Part shown: in pieces, positions 1 to 12,833 of the stretch
How the letters are laid out: each line of letters begins with the position of its first letter
Position numbering within the stretch: the first letter of the stretch is position 1
Position numbers and translations under genes: made by a program
NCBI GenBank assembly: GCA_964304625.1
Contig: OZ199838.1
Coordinates: forward strand, 1,054,001 to 1,118,000
From: Kudoa neothunni
Taxonomy: Eukaryota; Cnidaria
DNA length: 64,000 nucleotides
Direction: 5' to 3'
Notes under the pieces: model-generated
What the model was told of the DNA's origin: nothing
Database searches by the model: none
What the model saw: the letters and a program-made list of their open reading frames with translations, nothing else

Positions 1-271
1 TTCTCAAACAATTTTTTCGTAAAAAATCAGATAAAAAATAGCTAAATTCAAATGTGAACTCAGATTTGAAATATCATCTATAACGGAGGAGTTATTCGTT
101 TCGATGAGAGTAGACACTGCCTAGAAAAATATTTAATTAGTCATCCTAAAAAATTATTTCGACAATTTTAATATTACTACTTATTTCTCACATGTATTTA
201 TTGATTAATTTTAAACAAACTTTATGTCCACAAACTACAATAATTAATGAAATAATGAATGTTTTAATTAT

Positions 272-1462
272 TTAATTCTCTAATGATCCCAAAAACGATG
301 AACGTGTAATGGACTTTGAGGTAAATTTTATCCCACAATTTTTTAGGAATTATACCACTTAAAAAATCTAATAATAAATATTGTAGAATAATTTTTAATT
401 CCTATGGTTGGAACATCGGCATTTGTAAACTAAATTTTGACGTAATTCACGCGATAATCGACTTAGTTTATGGTCCGTCCATGTAGGTACACATAGATAT
501 TCATTAAAAAAGTAATCGCGTTAATTCAATGGAATTAAACGTGTTTCTCCAGTTGAAATATCAAAACACAACATAAAAAGAATTATTGAATGTTATACGA
601 AGTTAAAACAGTTTTTAAATGCGTGAATTGGACAATAAAATTTATAACAATTTTCACATTATTTCAAGGTGTTTTATCATTTTTCCTCCCACTGTATTTA
701 CATGTTTTTCGCTTTGCATTAAGAAGAGGTTTCTGTTGGGGTGCATAAACAATGCTGAGACCTGTTTTTATTGTATTGTTTGTAGAATTTGTTGCCAACA
801 ATATTTTTTATAATTGTTCACCGATTCCTTTAAGAAAATCACGCATTTTGATTTATTGAGAACAACATATTTCAACGTATACTTTTCACGGAATATGAAA
901 ATGCTCCCACAACGGGCTCTATTTGGTAATGATTTGAGTCATGGTGGAATCTCTAATTATTAACTTGATGTCTCTATGATAAATTTTATCCAATAATTTT
1001 TCAGCAAGAAACATCGATAAGAAGACATTTTCGTCAACAACATGATGTTCATTCTCTGATAAACAAAATTCATCAACGAAGTCATTTTGAATCACACATC
1101 TACATATAATTCGCAGTTGCGATTTCATTAATTTATTTATCATTTCCTTACTTTCTACAAAAACCACTCATCGTGATTTTATTTTATTTAAGTTAGAAAT
1201 GGTTTACATTTTTTGAAATATTCTAAATCAAAAAAAACTTGAGGTTAATTTTACACCAAAGACCATTTCAAGATTAAATTAAAATTAAAACTATACAATA
1301 ATTTGTCAACAAAAATATTTTCGTCAAACTAAGGACAAAATTTTATTAGAAAAATAACTGGAATCAATTAGGTATTGGTTAGCTGTATAAAAGATATACC
1401 ATTAATAAATCGTTTTGTGGTAAATTATACCCCAATACCATTAGTGTGTTGCAAACCCTTAA
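272..1462 (-). mobile_element. Old piggyBac remnant in unit A
   Basis: Bounded by TTAA at 272-275 and 1459-1462. The left end has a GGTAAATTTTATCCCA-type subterminal motif and the right end has GTGGTAAATTATACCCCA, in inverted arrangement, as in piggyBac ends. The interior is the counterpart of the unit B remnant, where a minus-strand Cys-rich piggyBac tail can still be read. Only about 1.2 kb remains, so most of a transposase is absent. Present in both units, so it predates the duplication. Confidence 0.6.
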
Positions 1463-2089
1463 TTTTAAATTTTACAAGAGTAAAATTAAATAAATAATAG
1501 CGATTTTATGTAATAATTTAGATTTAATTTATTTTACCTTTTTATCTAGAATATATATGATAAAATGGGTTTCAATAATTAATCCTTAAAGGACAACATT
1601 CGACCACTCTTGTTAACCCTTCTGGGACGAAGCGGGGTAGTTCGTGCACCCCAATGAATGTATTTGTTGAAATTTTCCTCTTAAAATTTTAAAGAACCAT
1701 ATTTGGCTTCGGGTAATCTTCCAACATAATTAATGCTTCGTATATATTAGAAAACGTTTTTTATATCCTTTAAATTCAACGTAGATAAGGCATCTTTAAA
1801 TTTGAAGTTATTTATTTTCGTGTTAATAATACTTGCTAATTCTTTTAAATGATATTGTTATTATAAAAAAATAATAACAAATACCTAAAAAGATTTTAGA
1901 ATATAAATAAAAGACGAATGAGCCCAATAACAGTCAGTCCTTAATTGTCACCGACGGAGCCCGATGGATTATTGTATTAATATGAGATTATCCAGAAAGT
2001 CGCGCGAATCACGTTTTAATCGTTCAGGTTTGTAATTGTATGCAGATTTATAAAAAATTTTGCAAAAACTTAATATTTCTATAGAAAAA

Positions 2090-5026
2090 ATGGCATACGA
2101 AGATAATTCAGATGATCCCATCAGCGATTTTGTCGGTGAAGAAGCATATGTTGATAGTGACGTAGATTTTGAAGGACATTTATCAGATGAATCATTTTAT
2201 GAGGATTGTGTGGAATATCCTGAGGACTCGGAGAATCAAAAAATGAACGATCACGATAATGATGGGAACCCAATTGAAATATCGACGTCTAAATCGGGAT
2301 TTCAGTGGGGGTGTGGTCTAAAATCCAGAACACGCACCAATTTCCACAATTTTGTTAATGTTAATTCTGGCCCTATCGGTGACGCAAGCAATATCTCTGA
2401 TATTTTGTCATTGTTCATACTATTGTTTTTCTAATTTTGTATTAGAACAAATACTATTCTATACGAATAAATTTCGGCAATCCATTGATCGCTATAACAG
2501 CATGAATGCAATAACAATGGAGGAATTGATGGCTTTTCTGGGTGTTTTGATTGCAGCTGGACGTGGTAATGGATCTAGAGTATCGTTGAGAAACATTTGG
2601 GAAATGAATCCGTTATTTAAGCAAGCATTCTTCTCAGCCGCTATTTCGTGAGATAGATTCAGTCTTATTTACCGAACCATTCATTTCGATGGAAGGTCAA
2701 CAAGAGCGTCAAGGTTTTACACTTCTCGAGATAAATTTGAACCAATTCGTGAGATTTTTGAACAAATTAACGAAGCATTCAAAAAAAACTATTCGCCTGG
2801 TACGCACATAACGGTTGGTGAGCGAATAGTAGGTTTCCGTGGCAGATGTCCCTTTCGAGTTTATATAAAAAGTAAGCCTGTCCGGTTTGGCATGAAATTG
2901 TGGGTTGCCGCTGACGTTAATACGTCATATTTGCTGAACGTTCAGCCATACACCGGAAAAATCGGAAACGTCAAAGAAAGTAAGCAAGGTGAAAGGGTTG
3001 TCAAGGATCTCATGAGTCCGTTTTATGGTAGTGGAAGAGGATTGACCACCGACAACTTTTTCACCTCCGTTCCTTTGGCGTTATTTTTGTTGGAGAGAAA
3101 TATAACTTTGACTGGGACGCTAAGAAAAAATAACAGATATATTCCTGAAATCCTCCGAAACAACGCTAATCATAATGAACTCTCCTCAACTTTTTGTTTC
3201 TCTGACGACTTGACAATTGTGTCGTATGTTCCAAAGAAGAATCGTAATGTTTTTCTGTTATCCACGGAATATCACGATAGCTCGGTTGAACAATCAGAAA
3301 GAAGACGGCCTGAGATTATTGTTCATTACAATAAGACGAAGGGAGGTGTTGATAACGGTGACCGGATGACCCAACTCTATACCTGTTCGCGAACAACAAG
3401 AAGATGGCCTTTAAAAATGTTTATGGACCTGATTGACATGTCAGCGTTGAATGCTTACATAATTTGGGTGTCAAACAATCCAGATTGACGATCAACTGAT
3501 CGAAGTCGCAGGCAGTATTTTCTTCGTGAATTGGCGACCGAACTCACCAAACCCAATGTTTATCATGTACATCTCAAATCTGGATTCGATATATTTAATA
3601 ACCACGTGGGAAATAATGAATTATCCACTTCGAGCAACGAAATTTCAACGGGATCTCATTCAAGATATACCCACTGCCCTAGAACTATTGACCGGAAAAC
3701 TAGAATTTTTTGCAGTGTATGCAAAAAACCTGTATGTCGGTCTGTTATGTATGCAGTGGCGCGTGCGCAAATAGATAGTGTTCGGTTTGGCATTGTGTTT
3801 GTCCTGACGCTTACAACCATCTCATTGGTGACAGGAGTGGGATGAAAATAAAAGAATTGAATTTTAACGAACCAATCGAATAACAGTTGGAAGAAATTAA
3901 CGCCACCGTTAGTCTAAAGTCTTACGATGAAGATCAAATCTTCTCATACATTACGCTGGCAATACCTAAACACCTTCGACACACATCGTCCCAAATATGG
4001 CTGAAATTGGTGGAGCTAACCCAGTAAACATCATCAAGACGAGGATTCTTACCTATGCGGCCGGGTTCAGAAATCCAGAAAGAAAATGGAACGACTTTAT
4101 GGCTGCATCGGGAATGGACGGTGAAAGAATAGAAGAATACGTCGTTCGTATCTCTGCGCTTCTACATTGTGCGAGACCGAATGCCACCCAAGATGATGCT
4201 TATTTCTTTATCAAACCTAAGATAATTGCATGCATTCCTGGACATTTTCAACCCGTGGTACGTACGGATGATACCGAATCTTGGATTGCAAAACCTTATT
4301 TTAATGTGTCAATCATATTTGGACAACGTAAAGGAACCAATGCAGGAAGATAATGGAGTCCTTCCGGTCAAAAGAGATTTTGGTGAAAAGAGAACATGGT
4401 CTAGAGTTAACTGCTGGAATTACGGAGGAATCGGCCATATACAAAAACGCAAAAATATTTTTAAAAAATTTAAGTGAGATTCAAGATAAATATAAGAATT
4501 TAATACGTATAAATGTATTCGAAAATGGACAATTAGTTTGGTTAAAATGTCAAAACCGAAGTAGCAAATTTTCGCCAGTTTGGAATGGACCCTATAAAAT
4601 TATTGATAAAATAAGTTACACGATAGAAACGATGGGAGGAGAATCAATGGTAGTATATCAACAAAATAAGGCCATTTGTGAAATCCGTTTATCCTGTCTA
4701 CATGAAGAGAACAAAACCAGCCAATAATGACTGACAGGTTGTTGATGATTTATGTTTCCGTGATGCAACATCTGATAAAGGGAGATGTGCTGAAACTTCA
4801 GAGACGTACTTGAATAGCAATTCTAAAAACGTTTCTCAAAAACGACCACATAGACAACGGAAGATACCTCTACATTTAAATGACTATCTTATGAATATAG
4901 AAGGGGAGGAATGTTATGTATGTAGTGGCACGTGTGTATATAGATAGTGTTCGGTTTGGCATTGTGTTTGTCCTGAAGCTTACAACTATCACACGGTCAC
5001 ATCGTGTTCAAAAATATGTTGTGTAA
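2090..5026 (+). pseudogene. piggyBac transposase (broken)
   Basis: The family catalyses TTAA-specific cut-and-paste transposition with an RNase H-like DDD core. The acidic N-terminus begins at the ATG at 2090. A frame change near 2420 leads into the frame that carries the rest of the protein. The three acidic catalytic positions are visible: WVAADVNTSYLLNVQPYTGK (from about 2901), LTTDNFFTS (about 3040) and KGGVDNGDRMTQ (about 3340). Two in-frame TGA codons interrupt this frame at 2649-2651 and 3486-3488. The C-terminal zinc-binding tail (FCSVCKKPVC, about 3707-3736) is split by the LTR-element fossil; the last few codons lie past its far end and stop at 5024-5026. Not functional as it stands. 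Confidence 0.9.
3743..4993 (+). mobile_element. LTR retrotransposon fossil nested in the piggyBac transposase
   Basis: Two 82-bp direct repeats (3743-3824 and 4912-4993), about 90 percent alike, start with TG and end with CA. They are flanked by the 5-bp target duplication CGGTC (3738-3742 and 4994-4998). A possible primer-binding stretch follows the first repeat and a purine run lies just before the second. Parts that can be recognised are a gag-like region, a zinc-knuckle-like stretch and an integrase C-terminal-like tail, most like Ty3/gypsy elements. The body is far shorter than a full element and is broken in several places. LTR divergence suggests a moderately old insertion, younger than the piggyBac that holds it. 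Confidence 0.82.
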
Positions 5027-7206
5027 TGTTCACATTGCAATTTAAATCCGAATTGATAAATTATTATATCGTATAATACAACATATTTTGTTACATTTAG
5101 AAATTTGTCGTACCTATAAACAATAATTAGTTTCTCACAGCTTATACTATAAACACTACTTTAGGAATTTTATTGAAAATTTACTTAGAAATAATAACAT
5201 ATAATGGCTGTTAACCTGTAAATTTATAATCAGTTTATTTTATTTTAAAAAATTTATTTTTGGTATTAAAATTTATTTATGCCGGGATAACACAAATTTG
5301 AAGTTAGTTTATTAAGACTGATTGCTTCAAATCGCTTCCCGGCTAGTTTAATCCTCGGCATAATTATAAGATTAACGAATATCGTCGGATAATCTCATAA
5401 CGATGCTGCCTTCGGCCGTTTCGTAAAAATAGTAGAAACTTACTAAAAATTGGCACTAAGTTTTCTTTAAATTTATAGATGTCCATTTTATCACATAATC
5501 TACATTTCTGGTAAGTATAATGTTTTTCCATGCCTTTTTTATGGAAATACCCATTATTAATCACTTGTATTTTTCCTCTAAATGATTTAATTATTTTCAC
5601 TTCTAAGGTCGTTTTATTCAAGCTTATATGAATGTTAACCATTTGAAATAATAAATCTTATCAAATAAGCGCAGCAACATTGAGAATCTCTGGGGTAAGT
5701 GAACTACCCCCACCGGCACTCGCGTAAGTTTTTTGAGTTCCGGCTTCCAAGGGTTAAGACAATCGGGGGCTCCAGGGACCACGATGACCCCTTTATCATA
5801 TTGGAGGTTAACGAATGATCTACCAAGTTTCACTATGCCATTTAGCAGGCGGTAACAGGGATATTTTAATTATACTATTGAATCATTTGTAATATAAAGT
5901 TTTGTTAAAATCAGTATAGTCTATCGTTTGATGTTAGTCATTTTTGTAAATATTTTTAGTACAATGGTACAATACTGTTAGTTCCTTCTATCGACATCAA
6001 AATAACGTAGAAACCGATGTATCCTACTTTTTACTTTTAATTTTACGAGTTAAATGAACGATGTTTCCGGATTTGTGGAAAGAAACATTATAATTAGGGA
6101 ATACAATTTTCGTCGTTAATTATGCGAGCCGAATATCATGACCTTTTATTCTGCGATAAAAACACCCTAACTTCAAAAATAATATGATCAGTTTGTGACA
6201 ATTTTTTATTATAATTCCGTTGCAATTTACACATATAATGAGAATTATGTAGATGTTAAAAACTTGTTCATTCGAATTTGCGCGCATAGTAAATGTCGAA
6301 TACTACGGTCACAACTTATAATGTCACTTTTAAAACTGGTTTGATAGAAATTCTGGGATTTTTATTTGTCTTTCTCGTTCACCATTCATTAATTCGAGAG
6401 GAAATAATATAAAAACTGTTACGTTTTCCTTAATTTTTTATATTAACATAGCATGAATTTTTATTGATTTATTAAGACCAACGATTTATATCCTGCCGCT
6501 GCTTTTTATAGGAAATATGTATGGTCAATGTAGGATTAATTTTGGGTATAATCCATATTAATCTACTTAATATTGAGCTAATAAAGGTTGAATACCAGCT
6601 TAATTAAATAAGAGATACTCATCCCATTTTTGTATCTGTCGATCGATAATATATTTTTCAAGGGTGTAATTGGAATTAAAGAAGATAAAAAAAGTTACAC
6701 AATAAAATATTGACAAGATGGTTCAATGGACACTCTGGTTATCATTTAAGAATTAAAATAATTAATTCCAAAATAAAAACAATAATACTTATTTCTGGTT
6801 ATATTCAAGTTTTACTATTTATCAATCAACGTAATTGACTCACAGATATAATAATTTGTTAGAATTCAAAAACGAAAACTAAATGTCGTATACAATTTTC
6901 TAAAATTGACAATATAGACAAAACAGTTATTCATAATCCTTCGTAATTTAAACCCTTCGTAATTTAAACCCTTCGTAATTTAAACCCTTCGTATACATAA
7001 GAAAATTCCTACACATTATTATAATATGTTTAAATTAGGAAATATTATTTATAAAATAAAAATTTGACGAGAAATACAAGAATACTTCTACAAATAAATA
7101 TAAATAATGTTTGAAAAACTAAATGTGATAAAATAACAAAATTTAATGTTGTCTATAAACTTTTTCATTCGTTAATGGTATCTCTTATTTTTAATTTGAA
7201 AATAGC
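5027..7206. other. piggyBac 3' end and intergenic DNA before Kunitz gene A
   Basis: The first 0.7 kb is the non-coding right part of the piggyBac (to 5753). From 5758 the sequence returns to unit A and matches unit B from about 11607. Between there and the Kunitz stop codon I see AT-rich DNA, a short tandem repeat at 6938-6993 and no convincing gene. Confidence 0.6.
6938..6993. repeat. 16-bp tandem repeat, 3.5 copies
   Basis: The unit ccttcgtaatttaaac repeats three times and then half a time. It lies just downstream of Kunitz gene A (minus strand) and is absent from the matching place in unit B, so it arose after the duplication. Confidence 0.9.
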
Positions 7207-7243
7207 CTATATTAACATTGTTAGCTTCAATTTATCAGGGGTT

Positions 7244-8863
7244 TTATTTATACCAGCACAACAATGGCCCCAAAGTACATTCCTTTGGCTTAGGGGTTGA
7301 ACTTGAACTATCAGGAGTCGAAACAGATACATTACTAGTAGATCCAGCTTTAGCGTCGACATCTTCCATTGAGTGGTCATTTTGAATCGTAATACTCTCT
7401 TGCACATTAACCTTAGTTACTAGATCTTCTTCGACTTTCTGATTAACGTCTCGAGTGGTCTGCTGTTCAGAAAGTTCAACAATGGTAACAGGAACGGCAA
7501 CAGTGGCAGACAAGGGAGTTTTGCAAATAGCTTCACATGCTCCTATATTTTCAAAGTTATTCAAGTTCATTTCTCTTCCGTTTGACATGAATCTCTGACA
7601 AGTCTTTCCATTTCCTTCAGAAATTCCATAATAAAATCGTTCTATCTGGTATACATCATTTTCAGCAGCGTCTCCAACCTTTGGTTGATTACACGCATCA
7701 ACAGCTTTAAGTTCACCAACGTGAGCAGCTATTTTTTTAATTTTCATATCGTAAATAAAAATTAACATTTTCGTTATAATGAAATACTGGCAGGGCAATA
7801 ACTTGCGCATAGTTCCACTGAGCTAAATATATTATTCTCCCCATCGTCGATTTTGACAGTTTCACCAGGGGCTAACGTCAAAAAAGGGAGGCAAGCCTTT
7901 CTTGTTTTGTTAAAATAGTAATATTCTCTTAAATTAGCTTTATTAATACCAGTATTTGAAGGTGGCACTTGGTAAGGGCTGGTTGCATTGCACGCGGCGA
8001 CGTAGTCAGCTACATGTGATTACATATGAGTTCCTAACACAATGAATACTGATGCATATATCTGCACATGTTGGTAGATCATTAAAATAACCTCTTTTGG
8101 CATGCTCGCCCACAGCGGCATAAACACATTGCTTCTTGTCTTTACGGAGAATAATTCCCATTTTTGGTGTTGCATTATCCACTTCTGCTGCGAATAGACA
8201 GTCAAACTCATTAGGGACTTTTGTCAGTTTGTCTTCACCAGGTGTCCCATCGACCTTACTGTTTACTTGATCTAAAATAATTTTCTCAATATAATTCTAT
8301 AATTTTTACATTCTTACTTTGGCAGGCATTTTTACATTCAGTTTCAGTTTCAAAATTATTGGCATTCCCGCCACATCCGCTGTACTCGAATTTGTGGCAA
8401 GAGTTTTTGGCAACACCGCCTTCGATAGCAGATTTTGAGTAATACCATCTGACTGATTTATTTTCCCCTGATAACTTACATGAACCCTTTGATACTTTGA
8501 ATTCACAAGCATTTGATTTCTCTTCAGGTGTGAATTTTACTAGTTAATGTATTAAATTACGTAAATTAATAATCGATTACGATGATTCTCACAAACAGCC
8601 TTTGATACAAAATTATTAAAATTTCCAAGAGATCCCAAATATTTGAATGGTTTGCATTTGGCGGTATTAACGTCTATATACCATCTATCAACTACGGCTG
8701 CATCTTGCTGTGGTTTAGTCATCCAAGAAGGAGGAGCACCAGCATCCAATTCATAAGAATCCAATGCTCGTTCTATTATTAAATAATTATATTTATTGTA
8801 AATATCAAGATAACCGAGTGAAATAGTTGTCATAAAAGACGAAAATATCCACAGAATAATCAT
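7244..8863 (-). CDS. Secreted multi-Kunitz-domain protein A
   Basis: Five exons: 8581-8863, 8318-8539, 8050-8271, 7788-8009 and 7244-7728, with introns of 41, 46, 40 and 59 bp, all phase 1 with GT-AG ends. Predicted 477 residues. The start at 8863 opens a hydrophobic signal peptide (MIILWIFSSF...). Exon 2 (residues 95-168) is a complete Kunitz/BPTI module with six cysteines spaced C-x8-C, then a lengthened loop, then C-x7-C-x12-C-x3-C and the signature SGCGGNANNF. Exons 1, 3, 4 and 5 each hold a Kunitz-like module with fewer cysteines. The Ser/Thr/Asp-rich tail ends in a short Cys-containing LLCWYK. Kunitz proteins usually inhibit serine proteases outside the cell; the degenerate modules may bind other partners. 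Paralogue of gene B. Confidence 0.88.
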
Positions 8864-9120
8864 TGTTTGGAAAATAAATACTTAATTTAAATCGGGTTCG
8901 TATTTTTACGAATAAATATATTGTAATTAAGAATAATATTTACCTATTGATACATACAGGGACCATATTTAAATAAATAATACTATTATCCTATTTATAT
9001 GATTCTAATTTTCGGTATACAAGTAATCGTCCAAATGTATAATTAAACAAATATTAAACAAAAATATTTATGGATAAACTTTAGATGATAAATCTTTTTA
9101 ATGGTGAAATAACTTATTTT

Positions 9121-9994
9121 ATATTCTATATTTAAGACAATCAAATGACTTATTAAGATTACTATCCACAGTTCATATTTGTCATTGACAAAACCTTCAT
9201 GATTGAAATTGGAATATATAGAAATGGCTTAAGTATGAGATCTAACAACATGTACTATTCTAATGGATAATTTGTAGCATTAATAATACATATAAATTTT
9301 TATGTAATGATTAAAAACACCGGAAAAAGTTATCTAAACTTATTACTGTATATTACGGAATAATAAAAATTTCCATAAATAATCATTATTCGAAAATATT
9401 CATATTATAAATATACCCATTGAGACACAGCCAGAGGGATTATTTCAGAAAACATAGAATCACCTGCTTGTTAAAAATTGATAAATGACTTTAAATTAAT
9501 AAGTAAAGGTACACTCTTAAATCTAAACTCATAGGTTCCAGTATTTATAGGTTCTGTATTCACGAATATGCATCATGGAAATCATTCTCGTACTTCCAAT
9601 TAAAGTCAATACATTTGTAGCGGCAAAAAAACGAACATTCTCCGAAATTATGGTACAATCATATAAAGACATCTGAAAAATGGTTTACATCGATGTAAAA
9701 TAGTTCGAATCCCATGAATGTTCATTAATTAACGACTATTTTGTTAAATTAATATTTAAAAATGTTTAGATAGAAACGTACATGTTTCATGAATAATTGG
9801 AGATGGCTTATTCTAAATTATACTGAGTGTGTTGAGACGTATTAAACTAACGGTTTTCAACCACCATTAGATATGTTTACAATTCATTTCAACTAAGTTG
9901 TTTATATTACACAATATTAGGCTCAAAAAAATGTGGTTGATTTATTGAACAGTGTAAATATGGAACGTAAAATGTCAAATTTTTATTCTTTAAA
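9121..9994. other. Spacer between duplication units
   Basis: AT-rich sequence between the end of unit A homology and the start of unit B. No ORF, repeat or RNA gene stands out. Confidence 0.5.
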
Positions 9995-10265
9995 TTCTCA
10001 AACAATTTTTTCGTAAAAAATCAGATAAAAAATAGCTAAATTCAAATGTGAACTCAGATTTGAAATATCATCTATAACGGAGGAGTTATTCGTTTCGATG
10101 AGAGTAGACACTGCCTAGAAAAATATTTAATTAGTCATCCTAAAAAATTATTTCGACAATTTTAATATTACTACTTATTTCTCACATGTATTTATTGATT
10201 AATTTTAAACAAACTTTATGTCCACAAACTACAATAATTAATGAAATAATGAATGTTTTAATTAT

Positions 10266-11442
10266 TTAATTCTCTAATGATCCCAAAAATGATGAACATG
10301 TAATGGATTTGGGGAAAATTTCACACCGCATTTTGTTTGAATAATAACACTTTAAAAAATATAAATATTGTAGAATAATTTTTAATTCCTAATGATGAAA
10401 CACTGACAAATGTATATTAAATTTTGACGTAATCCACGCGATAATCGGCTTAGTTTATGGTCCGTCTATGTAGGTACACATAGATATTCATTAATAAAGT
10501 AATTGTGGTAGTTCAGCGGAATTAAACGTGTTGCGCTAGTTGAAATATTAAAACTAAACATAAAAAGAATTCTTGAAAGTTATTCGAAGTTAAAACAGTT
10601 TTTAAATGCGTGAATTGGACAATAAAACTTATAACAATTTTCGCACCTTTTAGAAGAGTTTTTATCTCTTTTCCTCTCACTGTATTTACATGTTTTTCGC
10701 TTTGCATTAAGAAGAGGTTTCTGTTGGGGTGCATAAACAATGCTGAGACCTGTTTTTATTGTATTGTTTGTAGAATTTGTTGCCAACAATATTTTTTATA
10801 ATTGTTCACCGATTCCTTTAAGAAAATCACACATTTTGATTTATTGAGAACAAAATATTTCAACGTATACTTTTCACGGAATATGAAAATACTCCCACAA
10901 CGGGCTCTATTTGGTAATGATTTGAGTCATGGTGGAATCTCTAATTATTAACTTAATGTCTCTATGATAAATTTTATCCAATAATTTATCAGCAAGAAAC
11001 ATCGATAAGAAGACATTTTCGTCAACAACATGATGTTCATTCTCTGATAAACAAAATTCATCAATGAAATCATTAGAATCACACATCTACATATAATTCG
11101 CGCAAATGATTTAATTAATTTTTCTAACATTTCCTTACTTTCTACAAAAAGTACTCATAGAAATTTTATTTTATTTTAATTAGAAATGGGTTACATTTTT
11201 TGAAATATTTGTAATCGAAAAAAACTTGAGGTTAATTTTACACCAAAGACCATTTCAAGATTAAATTAAAATTAAAACTTATACAATAATTTTTCAACAA
11301 AAATATTTTCGTCAAACTAAAGACAAAATTTTATTAGAAAAATAACTGGAATCAATTAGGTATTGGTTTGCTGTATAAAAAGATATACCATTAATAAATC
11401 CTTTTGGGGGTAAAATTTACCCCAATACCATTTGAGGGTTAA
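10266..11442 (-). mobile_element. Old piggyBac remnant in unit B, with Cys-rich transposase tail
   Basis: TTAA at 10266-10269 and 11439-11442. The right end reads inward as TTAACCCTCAAATGG followed by the palindrome GGGGTAAATTTTACCCC; the left end has a weaker version set further in, matching the asymmetric ends known for piggyBac. The minus-strand frame 10580-10789 encodes a basic Cys/His stretch with the pattern CENCYKFYCPIH, resembling the C-terminal zinc-binding domain of piggyBac transposases. The catalytic core is not present, so this is a dead or non-autonomous relic. Confidence 0.6.
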
Positions 11443-12833
11443 AAATATTTTGTATCAACTTCTACAAAAGTAATATTTAATAAATTATAGCGATTTTATG
11501 TAATAATTTAGATTTAATTTATTTTACCTATTTATCTAGAATATTTATGATAAAATAGATTTCAATAATTAATCCTTAAAGGACAACATTCAACCACTCT
11601 TGTTAAGTCAAATCAGGGGCTTTCAAGGACCATGTTGACCCGTTTATCGTATCGAGGGTTAACGAATGATCTAACAAGTTTCACTATGCCATTTAACAGG
11701 TGGTAACAGGGATATTTTAAATATACATTTTGAATTGTTTGTACTACAATATTTTGTGAATATTAATACAGTCTATCATTTGATTTTAGTCTTCATCGTA
11801 AATATTTATGATGAATACGGTACAATATTGTTTGTTCCTTCTTTCACATCAACTTAAGGAGAATCTGATGTTTCCTACTTTATTATTTTGATTTTACGAG
11901 TTAAATAAACGTTGTTTCTGGATTTGTGGAAAAAAAAATTGGAATGCTCTTTCTATAACTGGTTGAATAAATATTTTTGGATTTATTAATTGATTTCCTT
12001 GCCCATGGTCAATTTGTAAGAGCGCGGCTGATATCAAAAATTGCAACCTTATTCTTAATTTTTTCATTTTAAATAGCATGAGTTTTCGATAGAATATGGT
12101 CGGCGAGTTATACACAGCCATAAAGTGGATTTTTAAAGGCTATATGTTAGGTCATGGTGGATTAATTATAAGCATAATCCACATTAATCTATTAACGCTT
12201 ATCTAAAAAAGTTTAATACTGGCTTAAATAAAAAATACTTAATCTATTTCGATACATCCATCGACTGAAAATATATTTCAAAAAAGATAAACTGAAATTA
12301 AATAAACTATAACAAGTTTTATAATAAAATAGTGACATGGTGGGTTCGTGGATTCCATTGATATATTTTAATGATTAAAATAATCAATTAAAAATTCTTA
12401 TATTAACATTTGGTTCCTTTTCATTTTTAAAATTTATCGCTTAATATTTTTGACTCTTCAATTCAAATGTTTTTTAAAATTCAACAGCGATTTACCGATT
12501 TCATGATAAATTATCTAATAATAAAAATATGAGGAAAACAAAGAAATATTGGAAATCCTTCATAATTTCCTGCTTAAATTAACATAGGGGGAAAATTCGA
12601 CGTATCATTTTAATACATTTTAATTCCAAAATATTATTTAATTCATGAAAATCCATCACGCAATATAATAAGGTTTTCACAAAACTAAGTGAATAAAATT
12701 CGACATATAAATTGAATAAAATATAAAGTTACTCATCTATAAACTTGTCATTCTTGTATGGTATCTGTTATGTTTAATTTTTGTTTGATTTCATCCCTAT
12801 ATTAACATTTTTAGTTTGATTTTATCATTAATA

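Larger units (their letters stand above)
1613..5757 (+). mobile_element. piggyBac transposon in unit A
   Basis: Flanked by TTAA at 1613-1616 and 5754-5757. Both ends read inward as TTAACCCTT. Each end also carries a 19-bp near-palindrome, GGGGTAGTTCGTGCACCCC at 1634-1652 and, inverted, its counterpart at 5692-5710. The palindromes lie 17 bp from the left TTAA but 43 bp from the right one; the asymmetry is typical of piggyBac. Unit B has a single uninterrupted TTAA at the matching place (11603-11606), which proves insertion after the duplication. It contains a broken transposase (2090-5026) and a nested LTR-retroelement fossil (3743-4993). Confidence 0.92.
1..9120. repeat. Segmental duplication, unit A (carries Kunitz gene A)
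   Basis: Bases from position 1 onward reappear almost unchanged from 9995, and homology can be followed through the Kunitz gene and its upstream flank to about 9120 (matching about 14760). The unit may begin before the window. Unit A is longer than unit B because a 4.1-kb piggyBac sits at 1613-5757. Without that insert the two units are about 4.9 and 4.8 kb. Boundaries were judged by eye. Confidence 0.85.

Noticed and set aside
2649-3488. In-frame TGA codons as evidence of a recoded genetic code
   Set aside because: SKI2, NOP2, Kunitz and surface genes all use standard stops and need no TGA read-through. Ordinary transposon decay explains the two TGAs.
10610-10801. Plus-strand open frame, also present near 619-813
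   Set aside because: It is the shadow of a minus-strand piggyBac Cys-rich tail. The reverse frame explains the conservation.
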